Shown here one piece after another: positions 18,323 to 31,497 of a DNA stretch of 64,000 nucleotides. Below the pieces are notes generated by a model, which made no database searches, had not been told where the DNA came from, and was given only the letters and a program-made list of their open reading frames with translations. Made by a program: the position numbers and the translations under genes. Source of the DNA: Dietzia aurantiaca (lineage in GTDB: Bacteria; Actinomycetota; Actinomycetes; Mycobacteriales; Mycobacteriaceae). The DNA is taken from assembly GCF_021033825.1 (NCBI RefSeq), contig NZ_JAIFXZ010000008.1:62001-126000 (forward strand), read 5' to 3'. How positions within the stretch are numbered: the first letter of the stretch is position 1; every line of letters starts with the position of its first letter.

Positions 18323-18610
18323 GTGGCGATCAAGCCGCTTGAGGACAAGATTCTCGTCGAGGCCACCGCTGCCGAGACCACCACGGCGTCCGGCCTCGTC
18401 ATTCCGGACACCGCCAAGGAGAAGCCCCAGGAGGGCACCGTCGTCGCGGTCGGCAAGGGCCGCTTCGACGAGGACGGCGACCGCATCCCCATGGACATCA
18501 AGGAGGGGGACAAGGTCATCTACTCGAAGTACGGCGGCACCGAGATCAAGTACGAGGGCAAGGAGTACCTGATCCTCTCCTCGCGTGACGTGCTCGCTGT
18601 CATCGACTGA
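18323..18610 (+). CDS. groES: co-chaperonin GroES
   Basis: A 95-aa GroES, the heptameric lid of the GroEL chamber. The start [12 protein letters not shown], the mobile loop [21 protein letters not shown] and the end [14 protein letters not shown] are all typical. GTG 18323 follows a GGAGGA site; upstream in-frame codons cover the CIRCE operator and are not coding. It is controlled by CIRCE/HrcA and is followed by groEL after a 122-bp gap that contains a hairpin. Confidence 0.98.
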   Translation: MAIKPLEDKILVEATAAETTTASGLVIPDTAKEKPQEGTVVAVGKGRFDEDGDRIPMDIKEGDKVIYSKYGGTEIKYEGKEYLILSSRDVLAVID

Positions 18611-18626
18611 CGTGAGCTGCTGAACC

Positions 18627-18670
18627 CCGCCCCGACGGCGCCGGCCAGAACGCCGGTCCCGCCGGGGCGG
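18627..18670 (+). promoter_or_regulatory. intercistronic hairpin between groES and groEL
   Basis: Two 18-nt arms (18627-18644, 18653-18670) pair at 15 of 18 positions around an 8-nt loop. It could be a partial terminator or RNA-processing site that sets the groES:groEL ratio. Function inferred. Confidence 0.5.
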
Positions 18671-18699
18671 TGGTGTCTCACGCCTGCCGAACCGTCTGA

Positions 18700-20355
<1,656 letters not shown>

Positions 20356-20404
20356 GCCAGACGCTCGCGTCAGTCGGCTCACCCGACATGGCCTAGTGAG
20401 GATC

Positions 20405-20443
20405 CCGGGCCCCGCCCCCCGTGTGTCGGGGAGTGGGGCCCGG
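20405..20443 (+). terminator. terminator after groEL
   Basis: A perfect 9-bp stem CCGGGCCCC / GGGGCCCGG with an inner CCCC/GGGG pair lies 50 nt after the groEL stop. The rest of the 20356-20664 gap holds the sigD leader; I see no other gene there. Confidence 0.75.
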
Positions 20444-20664
20444 TGCCGTTCCGGGGCTGTTGTGTGGTCGTCTGACACCCCCAGCAGTTACGCTTGGCGC
20501 TCAGCAGTACTCCTACGACACAGGGGTCACGTGCCTCACGCCAGGCACCCACCACGTCGATCGCTCCAGCGTTCGACGAGTCCCCGCCGCGACCTGCGTC
20601 GCGTCTACGAGAGAAAGGCCGTGCCCCGCAACACACCCGTGTAACGCGAGGCCCCCCGAATTCG

Positions 20665-21236
20665 ATGACAGGTACAGCAGACGAGTTGGAACTCTCCGTC
20701 GCCGCAGCGGTCAAGGGAGACCGAACCGCGGCTGCACGGGTCCTTGAACTCGTTCAGCCCGGTGTGGTGCGGTACTGCCGTTCCCGCGTCGGCGGCTCGG
20801 AAAGAGCCAACCTGTCTGCTGACGATGTCGCCCAGGAGGTGCTGATCGCGGTCCTCTCGGCTCTGCCGGGATACCGGGACCAGGGACGCCCCTTCATGGC
20901 CTTCGTGTACGGGATCGCGTCCCACAAGGTCGCGGACGCCCACAGGGGCAACGCACGGAACAAGTCCGATCCCGTGGAGTACCTCCCCGAGGTGCTCTCC
21001 GATGACACGGGGCCGGAGGAGTACCTCCTCGACGGCGAGGTCTCCAAGGCGGTCAAGTCGCTTCTGGAAACCCTGCCGGAGAAGCAGCGGGAGATCGTCC
21101 GGCTACGTGTCGTAGTGGGACTGTCTGCGGAAGAGACCGCGGAGATCGTCGACAGTACGGCCGGAGCCGTGCGCGTCGCCCAGCACCGGGCGATGAAGCA
21201 GCTTCGCGCAACGATCGAGAAGGATGGAGAGGAGCG

Positions 21237-21246
<10 letters not shown>
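20665..21246 (+). CDS. sigD: RNA polymerase sigma factor SigD (ECF/group 4)
   Basis: A 193-aa ECF sigma factor with region 2 (about 40-100: SADDVAQEVLIAVLSALPGY, RPFMAFVYGIASHKVADAHR) and region 4 (about 135-185: LPEKQREIVRLRVVVGLSAE, AGAVRVAQHRAMKQLR). Gene order groEL1-sigD-rsdA-DUF5319-guaB matches the mycobacterial sigD locus. ATG 20665 begins MTGTADELELSVAAAV; the upstream in-frame stretch from 20494 is low-complexity. SigD is normally held by the membrane anti-sigma factor RsdA, whose gene overlaps by 10 bp here. Confidence 0.93.
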
Positions 21247-24516
<3,270 letters not shown>

Positions 24517-24523
24517 GACCACC

Positions 24524-25663
24524 GTGCGAGATGTCGTTGAGATCGGCCTGGGTCGCGAGGCCCGCCGCATGTATGGGCTGGGCGAGGTCGACCTCGTCCC
24601 GTCGCGACGCACCCGCAGCTCCAAGGAGGTGTCGACCTCCTGGCAGATCGACGCCTATCAGATGGACATCCCCGTGATGACCCACCCGACGGACGCGGTC
24701 GTCTCGCCGTCGTCGGCGGTGGCCTTCTCCAACCTGGGTGGACTGGCCGTGCTCAACGGCGAGGGCCTGTGGGGCCGCCACGCCGACCCCGAGGCGGCCA
24801 TCGCCGAGCTGCGCGACATCGCGCTGGAGGACATGACCGGCCACCGCGCCGTCGCGCGGCTGCAGGAGCTGCACCGGGCGCCCATCGACCGGGAGCTGCT
24901 CGCCGGCGCCGTCCAGAAGATCCGCGACGAGGGGGCGACGGTCGCCGTGCGCGTCTCGCCGCAGCACGCGCGTGAGCTCACGCCCGGCCTCATCGCGGCC
25001 GGTATCGACATGCTGGTCGTGCAGGGCACGATCATCTCCGCCGAGCACGTCAGCGGCGAGGACGAGCCGCTCAACCTCAAGGATTTCATCGGCGGGCTGG
25101 ACGTGCCGGTGATCGCCGGTGGCGTGGTGGATTACAAGACCGCGCTGCACCTCATGCGCACCGGTGCGGCCGGGGTGATCGTGGGCTACGGCGGTGTCGA
25201 GGGCGTCACCACCACCGGACCCGTGCTCGGCATGGAGGTCCACATGGCCTCTGCGATCGCCGACGCCGCCGCCGCCCGCCGCGACTACCTCGACGAGACC
25301 GGCGGGCGCTACGTCCACGTGATCGCCGACGGCGACATCTACACCTCCGGTGACATCGCCCGCGCCGTCGCGTGCGGCGCCGACGCCGTGGCGCTGGGTC
25401 CGCTGCTCGCCGGCGCCCTGGAGTCCCCGGGCCGGGGCGTGTACTGGGACGCCGTCTCCGCGCACCCCAACGTGCCCCGCGGCCACGTGGCCGAGACGGA
25501 TGACGAGAACCACCTCGCGCCGCTCACCGAGGTGCTGGAGGGGCCCACGAACGTGCCCGACGGCACCCGCAACCTCATGGGCGGTCTGCGCCGCGCCATG
25601 GCCAAGTGCGGCTACACCGACGTCAAGGGCTTCCAGAAGGCGGACCTGTCGGTCCGCACCTGA
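24524..25663 (+). CDS. guaB3: IMPDH-like protein GuaB3
   Basis: A 379-aa TIM-barrel protein of the GuaB3 family, which lies directly after guaB in this order. It begins VEIGLGREARRMYGLGEVDLVPSRRTRS and lacks the CBS domains. At the position of the IMPDH catalytic loop it reads YGGVEGVTTTGPVLGMEV. The Cys of the true enzyme is Val here, as I recall for family members. The NAD-like core IADAAAARRDYLDETGG and VIADGDIYTSGDIA are conserved. Its reaction is not settled and it should not be assumed to be an IMPDH. It is co-transcribed with guaB and ends at a strong terminator. Confidence 0.9.
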   Translation: MRDVVEIGLGREARRMYGLGEVDLVPSRRTRSSKEVSTSWQIDAYQMDIPVMTHPTDAVVSPSSAVAFSNLGGLAVLNGEGLWGRHADPEAAIAELRDIALEDMTGHRAVARLQELHRAPIDRELLAGAVQKIRDEGATVAVRVSPQHARELTPGLIAAGIDMLVVQGTIISAEHVSGEDEPLNLKDFIGGLDVPVIAGGVVDYKTALHLMRTGAAGVIVGYGGVEGVTTTGPVLGMEVHMASAIADAAAARRDYLDETGGRYVHVIADGDIYTSGDIARAVACGADAVALGPLLAGALESPGRGVYWDAVSAHPNVPRGHVAETDDENHLAPLTEVLEGPTNVPDGTRNLMGGLRRAMAKCGYTDVKGFQKADLSVRT

Positions 25664-25680
25664 CACCCCGGTCGACTTCG

Positions 25681-25713
25681 CGCACCCCGCAGCCGCCACG
25701 GCTGCGGGGTGCG
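25681..25713 (+). terminator. terminator after guaB-guaB3
   Basis: A perfect 15-bp stem (CGCACCCCGCAGCCG / CGGCTGCGGGGTGCG) with a 3-nt loop lies 18 nt after the guaB3 stop. Confidence 0.88.
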
Positions 25714-25751
25714 GCCGTTCGGGCGACGCAGAGGAGGGGCGAGCCGAAAAT

Positions 25752-25811
25752 GGTCGTGTGTCCAGTTGATCGCGGGGTGCCTGACAAAACACGACCTACT
25801 GTCGGGTAGGT
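25752..25811 (+). promoter_or_regulatory. nested inverted repeats upstream of the GMC oxidoreductase
   Basis: GGTCGTGT (25752-25759) pairs with ACACGACC (25789-25796), and ACCTAC (25794-25799) with GTAGGT (25806-25811). Both lie in the promoter region of the next gene and may bind a repressor. The binding protein is unknown. Confidence 0.35.
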
Positions 25812-25870
25812 TCAGGTGACCGGGTAGTAATGTGACCCACACCATTGATCTCGATCCGGAGAGTTTCGCC

Positions 25871-27634
25871 ATGACGTCGTCCCCACAGCAGCCAACCGAT
25901 CCCGCGGCCACCTCGTCCACCGACACGGACGTGATCGTCGTCGGCTCCGGCTTCGGTGGCAGCGTCACCGCGCTGCGGCTGACGGAGAAGGGCTACCGGG
26001 TCACGGTCGTGGAGGCAGGCCGGAGGTTCGCCGACGCCGACTTCGCCAAGACCTCCTGGCGGCTCAACAAGTTCGTGTGGGCCCCCAAGCTCGGCCTGTT
26101 CGGGGTGCAGCGCCTACATATGCTGCGCGACGTGCTGGTCATGGCCGGGGCCGGCGTGGGTGGCGGCTCGCTCAACTACGCCAACACCCTGTACAAACCG
26201 TCGGAGCCGTTCTTCACTGATCCCCAGTGGGCACACATCACCGACTGGGACGAGGAACTGTCCCCGTTCTACGACCAGGGCCGCCGCATGCTCGGCGTCG
26301 TCACCAACCCCAGCCACACGCACTCCGACACGGTCGTCAAGGAGGTCGCGCGCGACATGGGGGCCGAGGACACGTTCGTCTACACCCCGGTCGGAGTCTT
26401 CTTCGGCGAGAAGACCGGCGGCCAGGGCAAGCCGGGCGAGACCGTTCCGGACCCGTTCTTCGGCGGCGTGGGCCCGGACCGCACGGCCTGCATCGAGTGC
26501 GGCGAGTGCATGACCGGCTGCCGTCACGGCGCCAAGAACACGCTCGTCAAGAACTACCTCGGCCTGGCAGAGCGCGCCGGCGCCCGCATCCTGGACCGCA
26601 CCACGGTCAGCGGGCTGCGCGAGCGCGGCGACGGCACGTGGGAGGTGACCGTCGAGCGCACGGGCGCCTGGACCAGGCGAGGCAAGCGAGCCGGCACCAT
26701 GACCGCGGCCCACGTGGTGGTCGCCGCGGGCACCTGGGGCACCCAGCACCTGTTGCACTACGCCAAGGACGACGGCTCGCTGCCGCGGTTGTCGGGCGCG
26801 CTCGGCGGGCTCACCCGCACCAACTCCGAGTCGATCCTCGGGGCGATGGGTGACGAGTACATCCCGGAGCGGGACTTCTCCGAGGGCGTGGCCATCACCT
26901 CCTCGTTCCATCCCCGCCCCGACACCCACATCGAGCCCGTCCGCTACGGCAAGGGCTCCAACGCCATCGCGATGCTGCAGACCCTGCTCACCGACGGCAA
27001 GGACGGCGTCCCGCGCTGGCTGTCGCTCCTGCTCGAGATCGTGCGCAACCCCCTGCGGGCCGCCAAGATGTTCAACTACCGCCGGTGGAGCCAGCGCACG
27101 GTGATCGTGCTGGTCATGCAGAACCTGGACAATTCGCTGCAGACCTTCGTCAAGCGCTTCGGGCCGTTCCGGTACGTCTCCAGTAGGCAGGGGCACGGCG
27201 AGCCCAACCCGACCTGGATCCCCCAGGGCAACGAAGCCACCCGGCGGATAGCGGACAAGATCGACGGCACGCCGGGCGGCACTGTCGGCGACATCTTCAA
27301 CATGCCGATGACTGCGCACTTCCTCGGCGGCTGCGCCATTTCGGACTCGCCCGAGAGCGGCGTGGTGGACCCGTACCACCGTGTGTGGAACTACCCGACC
27401 ATGCACATCGTCGACGGTTCCGCGATCTCGGCGAACCTCGGCGTCAACCCGGCGCTGAGCATCACCGCGCAGGCCGAGCGCGCCATGTCGCTGTGGCCCA
27501 ACAAGGGCGAGGCCGACTCGCGGCCGGTGCAGGGCGAGGCCTACCAGCGGATCGCGCCGGTGGCGCCGAGGTCGCCGGTCGTGCCCGAGGCGGCGCCGGG
27601 CGCGCTGCGCCTGCCGATCGTCGGGGTGAGCTGA
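25871..27634 (+). CDS. GMC-type FAD oxidoreductase, ChoD-like
   Basis: A 587-aa flavoprotein of the GMC family in the position of mycobacterial choD (between guaB3 and guaA). The FAD-binding Rossmann motif is VIVVGSGFGGSVTALRLTEKG near residue 20-40, with VMAGAGVGGGSLNYAN following. A cysteine group CIECGECMTGC (207-217, spacing C-x2-C-x2-C-x3-C) looks like an iron-sulfur motif. The C-terminus has HFLGGCAISDSP and ISANLGVNPALSITAQAERA. ATG 25871 has a GGAGAG site; GTG 25832 is a possible earlier start. M. tuberculosis ChoD was first called a cholesterol oxidase, but its substrate is not certain. Confidence 0.9.
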   Translation: MTSSPQQPTDPAATSSTDTDVIVVGSGFGGSVTALRLTEKGYRVTVVEAGRRFADADFAKTSWRLNKFVWAPKLGLFGVQRLHMLRDVLVMAGAGVGGGSLNYANTLYKPSEPFFTDPQWAHITDWDEELSPFYDQGRRMLGVVTNPSHTHSDTVVKEVARDMGAEDTFVYTPVGVFFGEKTGGQGKPGETVPDPFFGGVGPDRTACIECGECMTGCRHGAKNTLVKNYLGLAERAGARILDRTTVSGLRERGDGTWEVTVERTGAWTRRGKRAGTMTAAHVVVAAGTWGTQHLLHYAKDDGSLPRLSGALGGLTRTNSESILGAMGDEYIPERDFSEGVAITSSFHPRPDTHIEPVRYGKGSNAIAMLQTLLTDGKDGVPRWLSLLLEIVRNPLRAAKMFNYRRWSQRTVIVLVMQNLDNSLQTFVKRFGPFRYVSSRQGHGEPNPTWIPQGNEATRRIADKIDGTPGGTVGDIFNMPMTAHFLGGCAISDSPESGVVDPYHRVWNYPTMHIVDGSAISANLGVNPALSITAQAERAMSLWPNKGEADSRPVQGEAYQRIAPVAPRSPVVPEAAPGALRLPIVGVS

Positions 27635-27705
27635 GCTCCGAGCGTGACGTGGGGGCGTGGGGGCGGGCGGGGACGGCCTGAGTACGACGACGACGACGTG
27701 GCGCA

Positions 27706-27711
27706 TAGACT
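27706..27711 (+). promoter_or_regulatory. -10 hexamer of guaA, probably leaderless
   Basis: TAGACT ends 7 nt before GTG 27719, and no ribosome site is present. Confidence 0.45.
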
Positions 27712-27718
27712 CGGGCGC

Positions 27719-29323
27719 GTGGCCGAGAACGCAACGACCGATTCCCAGCTCACCGCAGAGGCGGCGGCACCGCGACCGGTGCTCGTCGTCGACTTCGGCG
27801 CCCAGTACGCGCAGCTCATCGCGCGGCGCGTGCGTGAGGCCCGCGTCTACTCCGAGGTGATCCCGCACACCGCGACGGTGGAGGAGATCCGGGCCAAGAA
27901 CCCGGTCGCCCTGATCCTGTCCGGTGGGCCGTCCAGCGTGTACGCCGAGGACGCGCCGTCGCTCGACCCGGCCGTGTTCGAGCTGGGCCTGCCGGTGTTC
28001 GGCATCTGCTACGGCTTCCAGGCGATGGCCCGGGCGCTCGGCGGCGAGGTGGCGCAGACCGGGAACCGCGAGTACGGCCGTACCGACATGACGGTGGACG
28101 GGGGCGTGCTGCACGCGGGGATGCCCGGGCACCACCCGGTGTGGATGAGCCACGGTGACGCCGTGACCGCCGCGCCCGCCGGGTTCGAGGTGACCGCCAG
28201 CTCCGCCGGTGCGCCTGTGGCCGCCTTCGAGTGCCCTGAGCGCCGGATGGCCGGGGTGCAGTACCACCCCGAGGTGCTGCACTCGCCGCACGGCCAGCAG
28301 GTGCTGAGCCGCTTCCTCACCGAGGTCGCCGGACTCGAGCCCTCGTGGACCGCGGCCAACATCGCCGAGCAGCTCATCGAGGCCGTGCGCGAGCAGGTCG
28401 GCGACGGCCGCGCGATCTGCGGTCTGTCCGGCGGCGTGGACTCCGCCGTCGCGGCCGCGCTCGTGCAGCGCGCGATCGGCGATCGCCTCACCTGTGTGTT
28501 CGTCGACCACGGACTGCTGCGTGCGGGGGAGCGGGAGCAGGTCGAGACCGACTTCGCCGCAGCCATCGGCGCCCCGCTCATCACGCTGGACGATGCGGAC
28601 GTGTTCCTCGGCCACCTGGCCGGGGTCACCGATCCCGAGACCAAGCGCAAGATCATCGGCCGCGAGTTCATCCGGTCCTTCGAGCGCGCCGTCGCCCGGG
28701 CACTGGAGCTCCAGGGTGACGACGCCGAGTCCGTCGACTTTCTTGTCCAGGGCACCCTCTACCCGGACGTCGTGGAGTCCGGCGGCGGCACCGGAACGGC
28801 CACCATCAAGAGCCACCACAACGTGGGCGGCCTGCCCGACGACGTGGAGTTCACCCTCGTCGAGCCGTTGCGACTGCTGTTCAAGGACGAGGTCCGGGCC
28901 GTGGGCCGGGAGCTCGGCCTGCCCGAGGCGATCGTCGGCCGCCACCCGTTCCCCGGCCCGGGGCTGGGGATCCGCATCGTCGGCGCGGTGGACAAACAGC
29001 GGCTCGACACGCTGCGCGCTGCCGACGCGATCGCGCGCGAGGAGATGACCGCCGCCGGCCTGGACTCCACCGTGTGGCAGTGCCCGGTCGTGCTCCTGGC
29101 AGACGTGCGCTCGGTGGGCGTGCAGGGCGACGGCCGCACCTACGGACACCCGATCGTGCTGCGGCCGGTGAGCTCCGAGGACGCGATGACCGCCGACTGG
29201 ACCCGGGTCCCGTACGAGACGCTGGCCCTGATCTCGAACCGCATCACCAACGAGGTCCCGGACGTCAACCGCGTCGTGCTGGACATCACGAGCAAGCCGC
29301 CGGGGACCATCGAGTGGGAGTGA
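27719..29323 (+). CDS. guaA: GMP synthase (glutamine-hydrolysing)
   Basis: A 534-aa GuaA that aminates XMP to GMP. The glutaminase domain (about 20-205) has [20 protein letters not shown], the Cys nucleophile in FGICYGFQ and the His/Glu pair in [10 protein letters not shown]. The ATP-pyrophosphatase domain has the PP-loop [14 protein letters not shown]. The dimerisation domain ends in [16 protein letters not shown] 27719 is chosen because TAGACT is correctly spaced before it. Frame continues up to 27644 through a PEYDDDD stretch, which would add 25 residues absent from the family. Together with guaB it completes the GMP branch in this window. Confidence 0.96.
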   Translation: MAENATTDSQLTAEAAAPRPVLVVDFGAQYAQLIARRVREARVYSEVIPHTATVEEIRAKNPVALILSGGPSSVYAEDAPSLDPAVFELGLPVFGICYGFQAMARALGGEVAQTGNREYGRTDMTVDGGVLHAGMPGHHPVWMSHGDAVTAAPAGFEVTASSAGAPVAAFECPERRMAGVQYHPEVLHSPHGQQVLSRFLTEVAGLEPSWTAANIAEQLIEAVREQVGDGRAICGLSGGVDSAVAAALVQRAIGDRLTCVFVDHGLLRAGEREQVETDFAAAIGAPLITLDDADVFLGHLAGVTDPETKRKIIGREFIRSFERAVARALELQGDDAESVDFLVQGTLYPDVVESGGGTGTATIKSHHNVGGLPDDVEFTLVEPLRLLFKDEVRAVGRELGLPEAIVGRHPFPGPGLGIRIVGAVDKQRLDTLRAADAIAREEMTAAGLDSTVWQCPVVLLADVRSVGVQGDGRTYGHPIVLRPVSSEDAMTADWTRVPYETLALISNRITNEVPDVNRVVLDITSKPPGTIEWE

Positions 29324-29410
29324 CGGCTCCGGCCTGACCCCCGGCACCCACCCCGCGACGGGCATCCGCTCCTGCGGATGAACTCGCGCTCGCGCGCTTG
29401 CCCGTTCACA

Positions 29411-29486
29411 CCGCAGCCGCTCCTGAACATGGCATCTCGCGTGCGCACAGGCTCACGCGAGACGCCATATTGGCGTGCGGCTGTGG
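29411..29486. repeat. long imperfect hairpin downstream of guaA
   Basis: Two 33-nt arms (29411-29443 and 29454-29486) pair at 26 of 33 positions around a 10-nt loop, with an uninterrupted CTCGCGTG/CACGCGAG block at the top. It lies 88 bp after guaA. With the palindrome at 29630 it fills much of the 453-bp gap; I see no gene in the remainder. Confidence 0.65.
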
Positions 29487-29629
29487 GGCGGATGGCATCG
29501 CATGGGGAGCCCGGCCCTCAATCGCCCCCGGCGCCTGCGATGGGAGATCTCGAGCGGCAGACGCTAGACGTATCCCAGCGCCCCGCGCCCCTCGGTGGAG
29601 AGACGGGCCCAGGCACCCGCCGAAGCTAT

Positions 29630-29695
29630 CGCCGCCTATTGGAAAGCGCGCCACCTGCGCAATCTGACAGGTGGCGCGCTTTCCGATAGGCGGCG
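29630..29695. repeat. dispersed ~60-bp palindrome, copy 2
   Basis: Two 28-nt arms (29630-29657, 29668-29695) match at 27 of 28 positions. The flank GGCGGCGTTGCG is shared exactly with copy 4 at 56422. It lies between guaA and a convergent small gene. Confidence 0.85.
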
Positions 29696-29776
29696 TTGCG
29701 TCAGGCGGCGGCTGAGCGACGGGCGGTCGGTATCGGGGCGCCGGGCCGGCGCGATTGCCGCGAGCGGGGCTGTAGC

Positions 29777-30139
29777 TCAGCGCCGGACAACCATGATGAG
29801 CCCCACGAGCACGGTGAGCACGAGCCCGCCGGCCAGCAGGACGGTGGGGGTGATAACCGGCCCGCCGAGGATCGCCCACACGGCCACCGCCATCGAGAGG
29901 AGACCCGCCGCGGCCAGGATCGGGGACCCGGCCCGCTTGCGGTCGGTCACCTCCGCGGCTCTCCCGGTCGTGCCCGCCGCCGCCACCCCGAGCTCCACCG
30001 GCCCGACACCGAAGCCCAACGGCTGCGGGTTCGAGAAACCGGTCCCGTACGGCAGCGGCTCGTACAGCGGTTGCTCGGGGAACGGTTGTTCGCGGAATGG
30101 TTGCTCGGGGAACTCGTTTTGCGGGTTCATGGTGTTCAT
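29777..30139 (-). CDS. small two-helix membrane protein with EQPF repeats
   Basis: A 120-aa protein with a Pro/Gln/Phe-rich N-terminus containing short repeats (FPEQPF, REQPFPEQPLYEPLPYG, about residues 10-32). Two membrane segments follow at about 72-92 and 95-117, with a basic end VVRR. No family recognised. Its start overlaps the stop of the PspC-domain gene by 4 bp (ATGA), so it is the second gene of that operon. It may help anchor or modulate the PspC protein; this is inference from position only. Confidence 0.7.
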   Translation of the reverse strand: MNTMNPQNEFPEQPFREQPFPEQPLYEPLPYGTGFSNPQPLGFGVGPVELGVAAAGTTGRAAEVTDRKRAGSPILAAAGLLSMAVAVWAILGGPVITPTVLLAGGLVLTVLVGLIMVVRR

Positions 30140-31374
30140 CGGGTCACCTTCACGCTTCCCATCTCGGTGGAGACATCCAGGGTCAGTACGGGGCCGTCCG
30201 GGTTCTCGGACGGGGCGGGGCAGTCGATGCTGCCCACCTCGACGCGGCAGTTCGTGTTCACCGCGAGGCCCTCGGGCAGTTGCACGCGCACCTCGCCGAC
30301 CTCGTTGGAGATGCTGTAGGTGCGGTCGCGGTCGAGTTCGAGTTCACGCAGATCGACGCGGACCGAGCCGAGCTCATGGGCGACCGGGACGTTCAGCTGC
30401 TCGGGGGAGGTGATCTCCACCCGCTTCTCGCCGATCGTCTCCCAGCCGCCCTCGGGCACCTGGACGAGCGAGGCCAGCAGCACGAACCCGGCGAGCGGGC
30501 CGGCCACCACCAGCAGCCCGTGACCGCGGCGGGTGAACGCGCCGATGAGCAGTCCACCGGCCACCACGGCCAGGGCGACCGCGGCGATGCGCGTCGCGTC
30601 GAGCCAGGCCAGACCGCCGATCGTGGACAGGCCGGCGGCGACTGCCGCGGCGATGAGCGCCAGACCGAGCGTGATCTTGGTCAGTCGCGACCTGCGGGCG
30701 GGCTGTTCCTTGTCGGCGACGTGGATGCCGGGCTCGGGCAGGTCCCACGCGAAGGGGGCGGCGCCGAGCGGATCCCACGACGGCGGTACCGGCGGGCCGT
30801 GCGGGGCGTCCGGGCCGGAGCCGGGCTCCTGCCACGGGCCGGGGGCGGCGCCCGGGTGGGTCGCGCCGGCCGGACCGCCGGCGCCGTACCCTGCGCCCGG
30901 GGCACGCGGCGCGGACACGTCGGCCCAGCCGACCGGCGGCTCGGGGGAGCGTCGGAACAGCCCGTACCAGCCGGCCAGCATCGCCGCGGTCATGAGGAAC
31001 CCGGCGCCGAGCAGGAAGGTCTGCCCGGAGCCGCCGAAGGTCGGAGCCGAGATGAGGACGACGACGACGAGCGCCACCGCCGTCAGCTTGGACCCGGACG
31101 CCCGGCCCCGGCCGATGAGCGCCTCGCCCTTGGACGCCTCGTCTCCGGCGGCACGGAGCAGCAGCCACATCAGCGCGTAGAGGAACACGCCCGCGCCACC
31201 CCAGAGGGCGGCGATGACGAACGCGACGCGGATGAGCACCGGGTCGATGCCGTAGCGCCGACCGAATCCGCCACAGACGCCGGCGATCTTGGAATCATCC
31301 GGGGTCCGGACGGGACGGGTCCGCCACAGGGAGCGGAGTTCTGCTGACAGGTCGTGGGTACTCGTGCTGGACAT
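30136..31374 (-). CDS. PspC-domain membrane protein with C-terminal LiaF-like adhesin-type domain
   Basis: A 412-aa envelope-stress-type protein. The PspC domain is at about 22-75 (TPDDSKIAGVCGGFGRRYGID, then VFLYALMWLLL). Further membrane helices lie near 95-145 and 235-325, separated by a Gly/Pro-rich linker (150-215). The last ~110 residues are beta-rich (VPVAHELGSVRVDLRELELD, STEMGSVKVTR), like the C-terminal domain of LiaF proteins. The start is 31374, divergent from a PspC-type histidine kinase gene 123 bp away, so both sides of the promoter probably answer to the same two-component system. Stress input is not known. Confidence 0.85.
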   Translation of the reverse strand: MSSTSTHDLSAELRSLWRTRPVRTPDDSKIAGVCGGFGRRYGIDPVLIRVAFVIAALWGGAGVFLYALMWLLLRAAGDEASKGEALIGRGRASGSKLTAVALVVVVLISAPTFGGSGQTFLLGAGFLMTAAMLAGWYGLFRRSPEPPVGWADVSAPRAPGAGYGAGGPAGATHPGAAPGPWQEPGSGPDAPHGPPVPPSWDPLGAAPFAWDLPEPGIHVADKEQPARRSRLTKITLGLALIAAAVAAGLSTIGGLAWLDATRIAAVALAVVAGGLLIGAFTRRGHGLLVVAGPLAGFVLLASLVQVPEGGWETIGEKRVEITSPEQLNVPVAHELGSVRVDLRELELDRDRTYSISNEVGEVRVQLPEGLAVNTNCRVEVGSIDCPAPSENPDGPVLTLDVSTEMGSVKVTR

Positions 31375-31497
31375 GACTCACATCGTGCTCGGCCGGGGGC
31401 CCGGGCACATCGGGGACCGACCCTGATATCCGGACCCCGGGAATCTCAGGGTCGGCCCCCGATGCGGACCCCGGGACGATCTGTGACCATTGGTTTC

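Noticed and set aside
20641-20669. GTAACG...CGATGA pattern resembling a SigD-type promoter at the sigD start
   Set aside because: A start driven by it would lie inside the sigD coding region; probably chance. Transcript mapping would decide.
26114-29365. 1083-codon minus-strand open frame antisense to the GMC oxidoreductase and guaA
   Set aside because: A codon-bias shadow of two clearly recognised genes; the translation is Val/His/Gly-rich with no domain.
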